Positions 1 through 13,700 of a stretch of 64,000 nt of DNA are shown here, piece by piece (position 1 is the first letter of the stretch; each line of letters begins with the position of its first letter). Origin of the DNA: Enoplolaimus lenunculus (Eukaryota; Nematoda; Enoplea; Enoplida; Thoracostomopsidae); NCBI GenBank assembly GCA_030248215.1, contig JASANG010000382.1, positions 62,001 through 126,000 on the forward strand, read 5' to 3'. The notes below the pieces were generated by a model, which was not told the DNA's origin, made no database searches, and saw only the letters and a list, made by a program, of their open reading frames with translations. Position numbers and translations under genes: made by a program.

Positions 1-698
1 TTTTGCGGCAATGATTCCTTATCCATGTTAACCTAGCTATAAAATTTTTACATTTTAAAATCCTCCTTGATAGATGAGCAAATGTAAGATGATTTAATCC
101 GATCTCATTTTTATTTCCTTTATTATTGTCCAAAAATATTTATATATATTTCAGTGAAAGATTTAACTACTTTTATAAAGGACAAATTAACACAGATTAT
201 CTGAAGCGCTTTGTCTCACCACGAGAGCTGTCTACATTACAACAGCAGCCAAACCAAAGTACTTTCAACTAGTGATTCAAACTTAATTAACATTGACAAT
301 AATGATAACAGTAGGCAACATTTCAAATTATACCTATAAGTTTTGCTGCCACCGAACACTAAATATGATTGAAAATGTTTAACGATGTTACAATGTTTTT
401 AGCTTCTTCTGTAATAAGCAATTACTGGCCGGCCAGCCCGTTCCTGTCCGTTACACAACAGTAATCAAGACCATGTTTGCGACCGGCCATGCCAGTTATA
501 CCGCCGTGCCGACTGACGGCTACGACTGGATGGGTCGAAAAGCCGACACGTGGCAGGTTCCACCTCTGACATTTACTATAGGAAATTTTTCTGTACCCTT
601 AACAAATCTGCTGTTAACGTCGCACTGTATTAGCATGCATGAAGTTAACACAGTAAATCAATCCGCGTCATTTATACAATTTATTCTCCCAAATTTAC
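1..698. other. mGluR intron 4 sequence, no exon recognised
   Basis: This should be the intron downstream of exon 4. The minus strand was scanned for an acceptor followed by an Asp-x-Trp coding pattern and none was found. A GC-richer patch at about 425-600 encodes nothing recognised. Confidence 0.5.
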
Positions 699-814
699 CT
701 TCCGATCCACTGAAATTCGGTTTCAGACACGTTAGCCATTCCGGTATCTCGTAACTTTTTAATTGTGTGAAATATTTTTCTCACATCGTCACCCAAACAG
801 AAACATATAACTAC
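699..814 (-). CDS. mGluR exon 4: VVICFC block
   Basis: 116 bases after TTTTAG|G (AG at 816-815), entering in phase 0. It reads VVICFCLGDDVRKIFHTIKK, then a linker ending in QWIG, aligning with CFCEGMTVRGLL and the following LLGSDGW of mGluR1/5. It ends in phase 2 at GGAAG|GTAAAT (donor at 698). The split codon AG+N would give Ser or Arg, and Ser-Asp is expected next. Confidence 0.9.
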
Positions 815-3302
815 CTAAAACAAAGCAAACTGCTTTTAGTAGAAAATGAGCAGTAAATCGTAGTATGATTGTGATATTTATATTAAATCCCGGTGCTCGC
901 ATCCGAATTCAAAAAGCTACAACAAACGGTAGGAACTTACGAAGACTACCGATTTGACTAAATTTTCATATCGTCGACTCGAAGTGCATTTTTGTACCAG
1001 AAATATTTGGCATCAAAAATTTAAGCAATTTGCGTCCGCATTTTCTGCGTTGAACTGTTCAAGTATTACAAATCCTCGAGAACATACGACCATGGTGCAA
1101 TAGCTTCTCTACTGTCAGTGTTTGCAGTTTCAATTTTACAAAAATATGGCCTGCTAGTGAAATAAACCATATCAACATTAATATTTCAGAACTTGGCCAG
1201 ATATCAGTTTCGAAGACCATAGCTATAAATATTCGACGCATGCTTACATTATATACCTATCAGTGTTATATGTAGTTCTCAGTTAAGCAGTGCCATATAG
1301 AGTCCTTCATAAAAAATTTAGCTGCGGTTTTCAACTTTTGCAATAAATAACATCTTCCCGAAACAATACCTTAGGTCGCGACCCAGTGCTTGAAACAGTT
1401 GCCAGTGTTTGTACGATTTGGTCAAAATCTTTGCGTTTCGCGCCACGTTTTATCATTATGTGTGTTCCGAGACAAACCTGATCATCGCCGGAAACACATT
1501 TTTCTAGTTCTTCGAATCCCTTTTGTCCATAGTTACCTGAAATCATCAGCAAAATTTGCATTGCACGACACCTCTTATGGTGTTTTTTCGCCATTGATAG
1601 AAAACGGTGCTCGCGTCCCACCATTTTGAGTATTTCATCGGCACAAACCAACATGTATTCACCGTCGGCGATGTTTGCATGTATGCATTAACAGGCCAGT
1701 GTTGCTGTGGTTGACCTAACTGAATATAACCATATTTTCACTAAGCCTAAGACTTAGCGTATGAGTAAGCATATAACTAAACCTAGGCTTGAGCGTTAAA
1801 CATAAGCAAGCAATTAGTTAGTCTGAAACTTTATTCTTACTTTATTGCAGTATATACCGCAGAAAAACGGTACATACATCCTGAAAGTAACTTAAGTCCG
1901 CTACCAAAGCAATTATGACCCACATACAAGAACACTGAACGTTGTACCCTTCCCCGTCATATACCCTCAAACGCTTAGGATTAGGCATAGATAAGCTTTT
2001 TTAGCATTAAATGTAAGGTTTAAGTTAAGCGAAGGGCAAGTGTATAAGAGCCTGATTGTCTAAATTTTGATTACCGAAAAGATCATAATAAAATTCTAAC
2101 CAACCTTCAGAGTACACGACGGCAGCATAGTTCCATTGAAAATGTTTCAATATATCAACGAATGCTTGTGCTTGCCATGCATCGGACGGCGCAACTCGCA
2201 TATAATAATTGTAATCGTCTTTGTTGCTTAAATCGCTACTGGTTGCCGAATAACCAACTTGAGGAATCGAATAGATTTGAAGCAAATTGTGAACAGCTTT
2301 TGAATTGTCTGAACTGCCAGGACCGATTACTGCCACAAGTTGGCGGGACCTGAATTTTTTAAAATGTTTCAATTGTGCTGGTGTGTTTTCTAAATGCAGC
2401 AGTTCAATCCAATAATTTTAAAAAACGATTGGTTTAAATTAAGGCTCCTGTGCACTTTCCCTACATTTTATGTCAAGTCTTAGAATTTGGCTAAAACTAA
2501 GAATTTAGCATAGGTAAGCCTTCCGAAAACCCACAACACACTACTTAAGACAGTTTTGCTTCTAGGACTTAGCACAAGCCCAAACCAACACATAAGCCTT
2601 AACCCTAGCTTAAGGATAGACCAAAAGTCTGGATTGCACCATAAACCATTAAAGTTGTCAAAAAGTATGATGATATTCTTACTGTTTTGTATTCGCAACG
2701 CACGCATCAATAACACTGTTTTGACAGCACGTCTTCATCATATCTTTTTCAACCGTCTCAACCACTTCTGGATAGCTTAAACTCGACCAATAAATACTTC
2801 GGCTATCGAACCCATACCGCGAGCTGTAATTCTTCATCCCGCCTGTCTTCGCGTTATCATAATCGTTTAACTCAATTGTATCTTGGAGCAATTTAATTGT
2901 TTGCTCAACTGCGACGCGTTCACGCCAACACGAATCCCGAATTTCAATCCCGAGTTGGAGACCGGGCAAAATTGTTGAATTTTGGTTTATTTCATCTAAC
3001 GTTTGAAGGGCCATTTCAACGCGTTGTATGCCGTATTCTGGCCAAATATTCCGACAATCGTTTGCGTTATCCCGGTGTATTGGAAATAGCGCCCCGATTA
3101 TTAAATCGCCATCTTCGTAGTGCATATTTGGTGCCCTCGTTGACGGATTAAACGACCTACGGCCTAATACGTGGCTTGCAGCAGAGGCTCTATGTGTCAA
3201 AAAGGGACAAATTTGACTTGAAACCAGGAATAGCAAACAATTCAAGCAGTGTGTTTTGTAGTGATGTGACGCGAAACCAATTAAAAACATTACACTTTTC
3301 AT
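699..3302 (-). CDS. Metabotropic glutamate receptor, group I-like, first four coding exons (partial gene)
   Basis: Class C GPCR for glutamate at the neuronal plasma membrane; only the extracellular ligand-binding lobe is in the window. Exons (minus): 3302-2683, 2349-2105, 1536-1370 and 814-699. All introns are GT-AG, and phases 2, 1 and 0 match at each junction, giving 382 residues plus two bases. Residues 65-76 read GDLIIGALFPIH, then YGIQRVEM (Tyr90 and Arg94, matching ligand-contacting Tyr74/Arg78 of mammalian mGluR1), EIRDSCW, VIGPGSS, GYSATSSDLS, RVAPSD, SEGNYG across the exon 2/3 junction, and VVICFCLGDDVR in exon 4. EIRDSCW and the CFC motif favour group I (mGluR1/5, MGL-2-like). ATG 3302 is the first in-frame ATG and precedes a hydrophobic stretch that may be a signal peptide. 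The next exon should begin with an Asp-x-Trp motif; none was found before base 1, so the seven-helix part lies outside the window. Confidence 0.93.
1370..1536 (-). CDS. mGluR exon 3: GNYG and helix-rich middle of ligand-binding lobe
   Basis: 167 bases after TTTCAG|G (AG at 1538-1537). It completes the Gly codon and reads GNYGQKGFEELEKCV, a close match to the mGluR GNYGESGMEAF block. It ends in phase 0 after Pro-Lys at AAG|GTATTG (donor at 1369). Open frame on either side of these limits is intron read-through. Confidence 0.9.
2105..2349 (-). CDS. mGluR exon 2: GPGSS / YSATS ligand-binding core
   Basis: 245 bases after acceptor TTCAG|G (AG at 2351-2350). It encodes SRQLVAVIGPGSS, then GYSATSSDLS and RVAPSDAWQAQAF. 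The Ser of GPGSS, the Thr of YSATS and the Asp of PSD fall where mammalian mGluR1 contacts glutamate. It ends in phase 1 at GAAG|GTTGGT (donor at 2104), chosen because exon 3 then completes EGNYG. Confidence 0.92.
2683..3302 (-). CDS. mGluR exon 1: signal peptide and first part of ligand-binding lobe
   Basis: 620 bases, ending in phase 2 at a strong donor (CA|GTAAGA at 2683/2682). The split codon CA+G gives Gln207. It encodes the N-terminal hydrophobic segment and the GDLIIGALFPIH, YGIQRVEM and EIRDSCW blocks. The segment between residues 141 and 207 is variable in the family. A longer frame reaching 3329 begins with TTG, so ATG 3302 is preferred. Confidence 0.92.
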
Positions 3303-6300
3303 GCTTGATTTATGATTTAAAATTAGCAAGCCACTCGTGTCATAGTTATGTTGAAATTGTTTATATTAAGTTAAAAAATAGAGGTTGAGCTAAAGTAGAA
3401 ACATCTTAAAATTAAAAGTTGTGTAAAGATTGAAAGAGATGAATTTCGCTCGGTTTTGAATTTTTCAGCTTAAAATTAGTTGAAAATTTATTGTCGGCAT
3501 ACTGAATATCTAAAAGTTTTATACTTCATCGAATTTTTCTGGTCCGTTATTTCCTAAATAAATTAAGTTTAAAACTATACTGAATATATACGTAAAACTC
3601 GCCAGAAGTTAGATTCATTGCAAGAAAATCTATAAATCAAAATGAAAATCGTTGAAATGCTGTAAGTTTTTGCATTTGAAATGTATGGGTCTTGGATAAT
3701 CGGTTGGGTAAGTCAGGACCGGAGCAGCCACCCGCGTACCCTCCATTTAAAAGGGGACCTAACCCGCCTGGCTTAACCACCAGGTTGCTAAATGTTAACA
3801 AATTTTCTCGCTCGCTACACTCACTGGCCTACAATTTTTCTTAAGGTAATATAACTTACCCGAAATGAAATATTTACTATAATGGCAATAAATCAGTTTT
3901 GGAGTGAGATGTGTCTTGTGCTGTCTCCAGCCTCACAGCTATCAAATACGACCGTGAGCTCAGAGAACCTCAGATCAAACACCGAGAAATTCTGAATCAA
4001 CCTCTACGTCGGCCACCCTCCTTGACTTCGTGGGGAGCCAACATTCCCATCTCCTCGGGCACTGAGATAACTAGATCCAAAGCGACAGGAGAAATATCAA
4101 TCTTCTCTCTTATTCACGTCTCAAGGTCACTACAATGCATAGAATGTACTCAGCTTCTTACCCTTGTCAAGTAGTCAAGAGATTATGGGCTTTCTATGAC
4201 AAAAGTGTACTTAAGCTGAAGAACATATATAACTTGCTATTCTATTAAATGCTTACACACGTGAAAAACGTTTTAGATTCTCGTGTTAGGATGATACAAA
4301 AGCAAATTTTCAAGTGTAAAATCCGTGTGAAAACTACTTGTAAAATCATCTAGCAAATAAGATTATGCTTTAGTACTTTTTATTTTTTAGTTCTACAAAC
4401 GTAGAAATTTAGTGACAGTGAACCGTATTTTTAACCGTGTGTAATGCCTATCGTCAGTTAGCTGCGGATATTTAATCTTGCTTTGAAGTAGAAACGATCA
4501 AAAGTGAAAAATTTGCCTATGCCTGGTTCGAAATTTACAAGGCCTATTGCCAACCGTAATAGACACAGTATCGGATTCAAAACAGGAGGGTGGTGCGCAA
4601 TAAACTATGGTGAGACAAACGTCACGAGCGAAGCAGCGAGCAAGAAGCCAAATACAATTTTAGATAAGCTTTACTATGTGTTCATAAAATTTTTCTTTCT
4701 ATGGAACAATTAGGCAGAGATTGTCAATTGGGGGTTAAATGATTTATTGCGGGAGCTAATCAGATTTTGCTAATATAATATTCAGTTAATGTTGCCAAAA
4801 GATGTTTTTACTTTTAAAGGCGTATTGAAAGACGCCAATTTACAGGCAACTTGAAATGTTATTTAAATAAAGTTATTGCAAGCGTTTTAACTATTGATAC
4901 GAAAGTTTATTACATCTCCAAAAGTATTTGAAGGTTTACGTTTGGCAAATACTGAGCAGATCCGGTACCTTTCGGCAAAATACTACATATACTTAGCCCA
5001 ATTTAGCAATCCTCAAGCTTGCTAAAGTGGATTAATATCGTGTCAAGATGATACTTTAAATCTGAAAACTAAAATCCTTTAACAACCGTCCAACCGTGAG
5101 AAATATATTGTCGTATGTTACCTATATAAATCTTAAATTCTAAAGTCGGATACACAATATAAACTTTAAATATTTTTCAAAATCTTTCTCACCTCTAACA
5201 AAACTAATTTCATACTCTGGCGAGACCTCCTGCAGTTGGCCTGCGCTGAGCTTGCGAAGAACGCATAATTTGCTTCAAATCCGGTAACAACGGTGAATTT
5301 GTCATTTTGCACTAAGTATTTTTTGTTTAATTTAGTATACATTTTAGACTTTGCGTAAATGTTTAACTATTAGCATTTTCAGCTGTTGCGTTTTAGCTTT
5401 TCGGTGGTCATTGCTCAATTGTTTCATTTATGATCAAAGATATTCAGATTGCTGGAACACAGAAGCAGATCTATATATGACGTGACACCTACAAAGGTTG
5501 CAGTATACATTAGTGGATATAATCTCGCAAGAGAAGTGAACGACAAAATAAACACTATTCTTTACATTAAATCGTAAATCTGGGGCTGGACAGAGGGCTG
5601 CAGTCCGCCAAGCACCCGCACTAAGCGGCTCTCATGCCAAACCGCGATAATCAAAGTATCAAAATTGTTATATTAAAAATGTAAGCGTTCAATAATAAGT
5701 TGTTTAGTGGGGTTTGGGGGACAGCTGCCATCCATGCTTTGGGTTCCTAGAACTTGCTGGAAGTTCAACGGCTCAGAAGCCTCCTGAAATCCCAATAAAA
5801 GAAAATTTTCTATTTGGGCGAATTTTACCATTGGGGAGTAATAAAGTGCCAGCGCCCCTACTACCCCATCCCCCCTAATGCTGCGCCCTTGTTATAAACG
5901 GCCAAACGAAAGTAGTGCTTAAATTATGAAGTACGGTATGGAACGCTTCGCAATCTTTTTTGCTGAAACATCTATGAGTATAGGAAAGGATTAAAAAGAA
6001 GCGCTGAACGAATTTCGACAACTCTTTCAAAGAGTACAACTTTATAAAAAGATTATGAATAATTTTCAAGCAGACTAAAACAAGCAAGATTAACAACTAA
6101 GGGGGCAAAATGATTCAGTCGGCGAGCAATTGCAAATCAGTTTCAGTGTACTTAATTGTGTTTTTGAACATTTACATTAAACCTTAAAATTGCACGCTGA
6201 CTCACAATATAACAGCCGCTGTTATTCCGAAAATAGCACACAATAATTTTAGAAAATACTTAAAACCTGCAAAACGTTTTCAATTGCGTAGTCACAGATT

Positions 6301-7650
6301 TACGACTTCTGGCCGTATTCTGAACAATGTGTAATACAAATCATAGGTTACGAATAAATTTCGACGCTAACCCTTCGCTATAACTTCGAAATTTAACAAA
6401 CTTATCACCAACTGCTGATGGCGTCAAGTGTCACAGAAAGTTGAGAATGTGGACACTCGTCCCGATTAGGCAACTAATGATACCAATAAATAATAAAACA
6501 ATGTTTGGTATTATAAACAGTGTAACCGTGCGCAATACTTGTCATACTGCGCCGTCCGTCGTTGTCTTTCACCATACCGAAACGCAAGCGAACTGCGTAC
6601 TACGCCGGATTGCAGTTCGTATTCACACCGCACAATGACTGACGCCGACTGATGACGTCTGATAACATTAAATTATTTAAAAAGTATAGAGCCCGCAAAA
6701 AAAAACAAACCATTTTAATCCACACAAATTCAAATAGCAAGGTTTTTGGGTAAAACGTACAATTCTCAAAACACGTGCCTAATGCTTCTTTATTGGTTTA
6801 GTTTCACCAATACGAAGCTGTGTACACTTCGGTTAATGCGCGCTATACTGAAAACATGGCCGACATCTTACGCACCTTTTCGCTCGTTGTAACCGAAAGT
6901 TTTTCCGACATCATTGAATGAATTTTACACTGTGAGAAATTTTCTTGACCCCGTATAGTTTTCTGTGCCCTTAGCAACAATTTGTGATAAATTGCCTGTT
7001 CAAATAATGCCCTACGATCATTAAACTTCGAGTAAACTAAATCGACCACTAAATTGACATAAACTTCTGAACGAATAACATGAATATACCGTTATTAAAT
7101 ACGCTTTATTTAAACGCAAGCATAAAATTTTTCCTGACCAAAAAACAACAAAAAAAGCCTGCATTCAGCTCGCATATATTTGTTGTTACCGGATTATAAA
7201 TTTAAAATTATTGGTTAAAAACAACAAGGTCACCAAAACCTGCGCATTTTGATAATTGACACACATAAATGATACATTCACCTGATTTCTAATAAAGCCA
7301 ACAGACCATAATGTGAAAGTGCAGGGCCCCGACCAGAAATTGTTATAGATACTTAAGTGGGGACAAATAGATTTACAGACGGCAAGAAAAGTTTTCATAA
7401 CACAAAATTCTTTTAAATGTTACAGTTAAATTTTATAACTTAACGAGTCGAAGGCGTTTACTGAATACTGCGCCGCGCTTTCCTATTGTTACAGCCCTGT
7501 CAATTGGTGTTCCAAGTATTGTGGTTACGTTTAGTTGGTCATATGCACTGAAATATTATAGACAAGCCTCTGGTTTCCAAACAATTTATTGCCATTGTTA
7601 GTTCCAGCAAACTGTGCTTTCTACCGGATATCAGACATTTTGGCCCTAGT
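3303..7650. other. Upstream of the mGluR start; no gene recognised
   Basis: AT-rich sequence with only short frames. Any mGluR promoter or 5' UTR exon would lie here but no core motif stands out. Scattered short hairpins are present, for example around 3760-3785 (CCTGG and CCAGG arms). A pyrimidine/GGG-rich patch at 5580-5880 resembles transposon-edge sequence but shows no clear partner end. Confidence 0.4.
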
Positions 7651-7654
7651 ACGC

Positions 7655-7770
7655 CCCTCTCGCTCACTTAAGCCTCGGTTTAGGCTTAGAAAAAGGCTTA
7701 CCTATGCCACCGAAGCTTTTGTCAAAAATCTATGCTCAAGCCTAAACCTAAGCCGTGAGTCAAATTACAG
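7655..7770. repeat. Degenerate TTAGGC-like tract
   Basis: A run of words such as TTAAGCCT, TTTAGGCTTAG, GGCTTACC and CAAGCCTAAACCTAAGCC on both strands. These are one- or two-base variants of TTAGGC, the nematode telomere unit. Similar weaker words occur inside mGluR introns near 1741-1800 and 2490-2620. Confidence 0.45.
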
Positions 7771-10700
7771 GAGATTCCCGACCCTTCCGTCCGTCTCGGT
7801 TTGAATAAGTTCGCCCGAGCCGGCGGATCGTATTCTAAAACTGGGGCGACCATCCCCATAAACCTTAACAACGAAGAAGTTCAAATAAACACACAATTTT
7901 TATTTTATTGTCATGAACCCTTTTCCTCATAGATCAGTATATCATCAAGCTACACTGTATTAATAGTGTTTGAAAAAACCTTCGGAAAATGTTAGAGACG
8001 TCTAGGAGTCAAACTTTAAGTTCGTTTTGCTATAATGGGTGTTCTGCTATACTAAGCGCGTTCTATTACCCTAGTTGAAATCTCTGGAGTAAGTAGCCGT
8101 ATACTGAGCTGTGTATAGCACCTATCACGAGTTTAATGTCATTCCAACTTTCGTCCTGTTGAATGAGCAAGATATTCCATCCACACATAGTTTCCAATGC
8201 TGGTCAAATACCCGCACATAGTTCGAAATGACCGCCAATTGTTTCAAGCTGCAGAAAGATGATGTTTTCAAAGGAAACAAACAACACGACATTCTGTAGA
8301 CAAGTTTAGTAATTTTTTTTATTTGTTCATTATAGGGCTCTCTCGTAAAACAAAACTCGAAAAAATGAATATATAGTTTTCAGAACGTAGTCAAATTTTA
8401 TATAGCTATCTTTATTACTGCGGATGGTCACAATGGTAGTGATTATCGACACTTGGTAATATGTTTTGAATCAAGCAAACTGTGACATCTGCTTAATTAA
8501 AATCTACTTGAATGTATATATGCTTAGTTATTTGCTAGAAATTAGGAAAGTTTCGCACTGTGAGTATCATTCACCGGTTAGAAAGCTACAAGATCTATTA
8601 CCAACTGGTAATAGCGTTTTTACACATTTGACTCTGATAAAATAGAAAATATTCATGCTATAAAGAGTTAACACTTCAAGCAGAAATTCACTTTAACATT
8701 CATATACTATTAATTGCAATCATTTTGCCGTGTACATAGCATGTGATCCAATATATAGTCAAACTGGTTCAATGGACAGCAGCTTAGCAGACTAAAATCA
8801 TTATCAATGTCTAGAGTGAACCCGCGGAAAGCATACAGAGGTAGGAGGGGATACATGCCCTCTAAGTGTTTGAAAAAGGCTCGAAAAATAACTTTTTGGC
8901 TTTAAAATACCATTCTGTAATGTATAAGGCAAAAAATTTATTTGTTCTAGGTCTGTGTGTTCGTTCAGAAAACGCTTTTTTATGTAAGCATACACCGTTC
9001 TGAAATGAAATTTTGGCTACTTAGATTAATGTGCGCACACAGAATATCGGTTCGTCAATTATCCAGCTGGCATTTGAGAACCAATGGACCATTTTGATTG
9101 AACCATGATAAAAACTGTCTTAGTTCTTGGTTACCAGGATAATCTGTTCTAATGTCAAACAAACTAAGCACACAAGCGTACGGTTACTAAATTCAATAGT
9201 TGTAAGAAACGTGTATTTCAATTGAAATCAGTAAGCAACCAGGGGCACTGACAGGTTTTCATTTGGAAAAAGAATGAAGTTCGTGCAAAACGTTTCGGAA
9301 GCGAACGTTACGAGCGAGAAAATTTTTTTATGCATCTCAAGCTTATTCTACAGCTTCGAGTCATTACAGAAACAGCGTTATACGATATATTTCCATGTCT
9401 TCTATTGCATACGCCCCTGTAAACAACGGAAAGATGACCTTGTAAACCTAAAAAATCATTTTGTACTTGTTGAGAGCAAGTTCTGACTACTACTCCGATT
9501 CATGTACATTTCATTTTGACATATTACAATTGCCCAGATTAAAACAGAGTTTATACAAACCATTTTTACAGTAATTTGCAGATTTATTGCAATAAAGAAA
9601 TTTTGCGTGATTTTTGTTGCATAAAATTCTGTTTTAACTTTGGTTGCAATTATGTTTACGGCGAAATTTATTGAACTGCGGCCTGCTGCTATTAGTCATT
9701 TAAAAGTGCCAGCACGCAGCAGTCTATTACGCCACAAAATTATTGAAACGACGATAAAAATAGATACTTTATCAGGATATAGAATTACCATTTGGATTTT
9801 AGAGGCACAAACATTTTGCGCATGATGTTTATTATTGTCGCAAAATAAAATCCAACCTATGCCCATGTTCACGATATATTAGTGTTTTAGAGCATATTAC
9901 ATACTTGCAATAATGCTAATTTTAAAATCTTTAAATATTCAAAGATATATTGCTGCCCAAAACGCACAAATATTATCATCGAGTTGTAACAATGCAAAAG
10001 GTTTCATCCGTTCAGCTAGAAAACACATTGTGAGCGTATGCATCACAAAATTTTCATCACGACTCGACTTGTGTGGGATACATTGTCCATTCCTTGCGCC
10101 AGATACACCATCGCAACATTGCGATCAATGAATGAAGTGCATGTGATAGCTAAGCTTCATACTAATGTGTATGAATATCAGAAACCAACAACCGATATAT
10201 ACAAACTGTATAGACGGGCGCTGAATTAAGCCTTATTTTAACACAAAACATAAGATTTTGATTATCATTCGAAAATGACGTTCCAAACATTAAATAATAC
10301 TGCTAATAGAACGATCCAGTATAACACACGTGACAATTAACTATCAGTTGCAGCTAATTGTTCTATTTTTACAGACAGTCCATCTCGGTTTCAGAATGTA
10401 CTCATTTTTGCTACCAGAAATTCTCTTCACGTTGACCTGCTGCACCTACAAAATTCACCCTAAATTTAACCTCTCGTACCATTTCCACCTCTTTTTAACC
10501 TCCAAATTATTTTCTCCTCAAATATCATTCTGGTTACTCCCTTGGTTCGAAGCTCACTCTTCAGCGGCGTTATTAGAAGATATCATATCTCCTATAAATT
10601 TTATAGTGACATATTCCTTCTATTTCTTCTGTTAAATATTTACGCCCCTCCTTGCCTCGTCGATAAATTTATCGTTAGTATTAAACGAATTCTTTGAGAG

Positions 10701-13700
10701 ACTAATTCGTCGTGGTGTCTCAATGAATCTCGCAGTCCCTTCTACTAACAAGCCTGGTTGTAGGTTTTTACTGTGGGGCATAAAAATAAATCTTATCGCT
10801 GAGAATAAGTTGTGTTCAGGAAATAAAACCAGTAATATTCTTTTGCTGGCCAGGTAAAATATCTGCACGTAAAAGTAGATGCGAACGATGAGTTGGGTAT
10901 TAATTGAACGGTCCGTGTGTATTATAAAGACTGCCCACTGGAGACACGGATATGTTTGGACTTTAGACACTGGCAGGCTTTAGCTAGAATTAGGTTTATG
11001 TGTTTGATTTATGCTTTACGCTGTTTTAGTTACCATTGGGTCACTCTAATGAATCTAAATCGAAAAGTATCTTGCGTTTGGTTGTCCGGAGACGTTATCA
11101 CTTATTTTCTAAAATGCGAACGCACGCCAAGTTGCAATTTTGCACGAGAATTAGTGCTTTTAGAGTGTTGCAAAGGCGTTTTAGAACTATAACTTGGCAG
11201 TTAAATGGCCGAAATAATTATCTCGCTTGTTTTTTTATTCGCCCGTATTAAACATCTTTTACATTGAGTTGTGCTCTCCGGAAATCAAATCGTAGCTGCA
11301 TTTTATTTAACAATCGCAGCGTAGTAATAATTTAATTTTAAAGCTAAGTTCACTTCTTCGAGACAGCAACATCATGTTCGTTTATTAATATTCGTGAAAA
11401 TTTGAGTTTGTCTTCGAATGTCGTTGCGGAAGAAATTTTTTTCTGCAAAGTACAAAAGTTTTCCCAAAAGTGCAGCAAAAAGGTGCATTTAAATTTTCGA
11501 ATTTCATTGATTTGTAAAATCTCCGAGCTATAATTTAGCTCTAGGGCATGTAGAAGCTGTTTAATTCGGATCTATTAACAACGATAAATGTAGATAGTAT
11601 TATAGAAATGAAAGAGTTTACGTTCTATGAAAGTTTCAAAAGAAGGGCTCCTGTGGTACAAACCCAAAAAGTATCCAAAAACCTCATACAAAAATTTGAA
11701 ATGGTATTTTCACCCCTAAATGCCCCCTAATTAAAGTTATTGATACTAACTCCAATTTTGCTGCTAATAGCAAGCTGTCTATGCAAAGTTAACATCATTT
11801 TTTGTTACTCAATCACTGTTTAATTAATATCCATGTAATCTTTTTGCTATATCTCTCAATAAATGAATATTGCTCTACGTTATTGTCATAATATAATACA
11901 CTGTCAGTAGAATAAATGTTACGCTTCGTTGAAAGCCAACGTTAAGTCAACCGAACTAACAAACTGTTCAGAGGCAGTCCTTATTTAACATTTTGCTGCA
12001 AAATTCAAATTCGTTCTCTGAAAAACTACTTGAACCCCCGGTTTTATTTCTACGGTTCAGTGATATTTCAATGCACCAGGCTGAAACGGCATCAGATGCT
12101 GTATTTGGAATAATTTTGTAGTGGGAGCAAGAACAACTCTAGGGAGTAAAGAGAAATTTTCTAAGATTGAATTATTAAATGTATACAAAATTTTCAACCA
12201 GGGGTGCGATCTTGTCCGTAGGACGGTTAAGCAAGCGCCCTCCTTAAATACATGGACTACATCTCATCTTGACAATTCTAGAAACAAAAGAAATAAACTG
12301 CTTTAAGTTGCAGGCTTTAGGGTAAATATTAAAAGGCAAGGAGAAATGTTCTCGCTTGCCATACTCACTCGGTCATAATTTTTATGGGAAATATATTCTT
12401 ACGAAATGCTATTTTAGTTGCACTTTGAGTTTCCTTAAGTGGCTAAATGACACAAATTTTAGGTTAAAAAGTTGGAAAAATCTACACATGATCGGTCCTG
12501 TGTGAAAAGGGGGTGCACCACCGCACCGTTTTATCACTGGACTGGGAGTTTTAAAAACAGACGTGAACGAAGCTGGCCAAATTGTTGGGCTGACAGGTTC
12601 AAACAATGCGTGAGGTCTCCTTGCAATTAGATTTGAATATATGATGATTACTTTTGGTCAATATCATGCAACCTAAAAATAAATGCACTTGCTTGAAAAG
12701 TATTGACAACACCTTTCAAAAATTTCATGTTTGAAAGTGTGGCACGAACTGTTGCAAAATGTTAATTTATAAGGACCAGCGAACTAAAATGCCAAAACCG
12801 CCACCGCGAGGCAAACCTTTCGGATATTTGAACCGAATTTCGAATTCTTTCAGACCATGTTCTTATCGACCTGCCATATTCAATAAGTAACTACAAATGC
12901 TTATTTCTATTCCGTAGCGGCTTTGTGTACCTCTACAACTAAAAACAAAGCTATTGTGATGCTTTAAACTATAACATACCTACCGTCCACAGTGTAATAT
13001 TTTAGCGCAAGAATTCGGACGAATTTCATTATGTAGAGGGCATATATACTTATTTATAGGTCAGTGCTATAAACTAAGAGAGGTGCCTACTGACTACGTT
13101 AATTTATGACCCAAACATAATACTTGCTGTTGGTGTCTAAACTAGAAAGCATTTTAGAATTTGGGCATTTTGTGGGCTAAAGATGATTATAAATTTTCAC
13201 TCTTCCCGGTCTTGAAACTGACCATTGTTGCGGTCTCTAGTATGCGAAACTACGAGTATAGCATCAACAGACGGCGCAAGCTCCCGTTGTACTTTCGGCG
13301 CAGTTAGTAGCAAGGTACTGTTGGGTCAGTGCGATATGGGTAAATAAAAATTTTTAGCCCGTGGGTTTAAGTTTTACGTTTATAGCTCCAATGAATCTTA
13401 CACCTGAAAGATTACTAAAACAACAAAATTTCAAATCAAACTAAATAAAGCACAGAACTTTTGACTTTTCAACGCTGCCCACGGCTAAAATTATTTACCA
13501 GATCCGCATTTACCGGCGGGTAAAGTAAAGTCCCACGCTGGTTGGGCGAAGTTACCGAAGCAAAGCTGCCAATTGGCAGCACAAATGTGCTACAACAGTA
13601 CATACGCTTCATTTTGGTTTGACTTCGTACTCAAATTTGTTTGCTGTATGTAACGTAGAAAACAATAAAGCGAGTTGCTATGGTTGATCTCAAGTTGCGT

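Noticed and set aside
473-754. 93-codon plus-strand frame
   Set aside because: It overlaps mGluR exon 4 antisense and its remaining part matches no family.
1059-1241. Minus-strand frame with a hydrophobic stretch inside mGluR intron 3
   Set aside because: Does not match the receptor block expected there; exon 4 at 814-699 supplies it in the correct phase.
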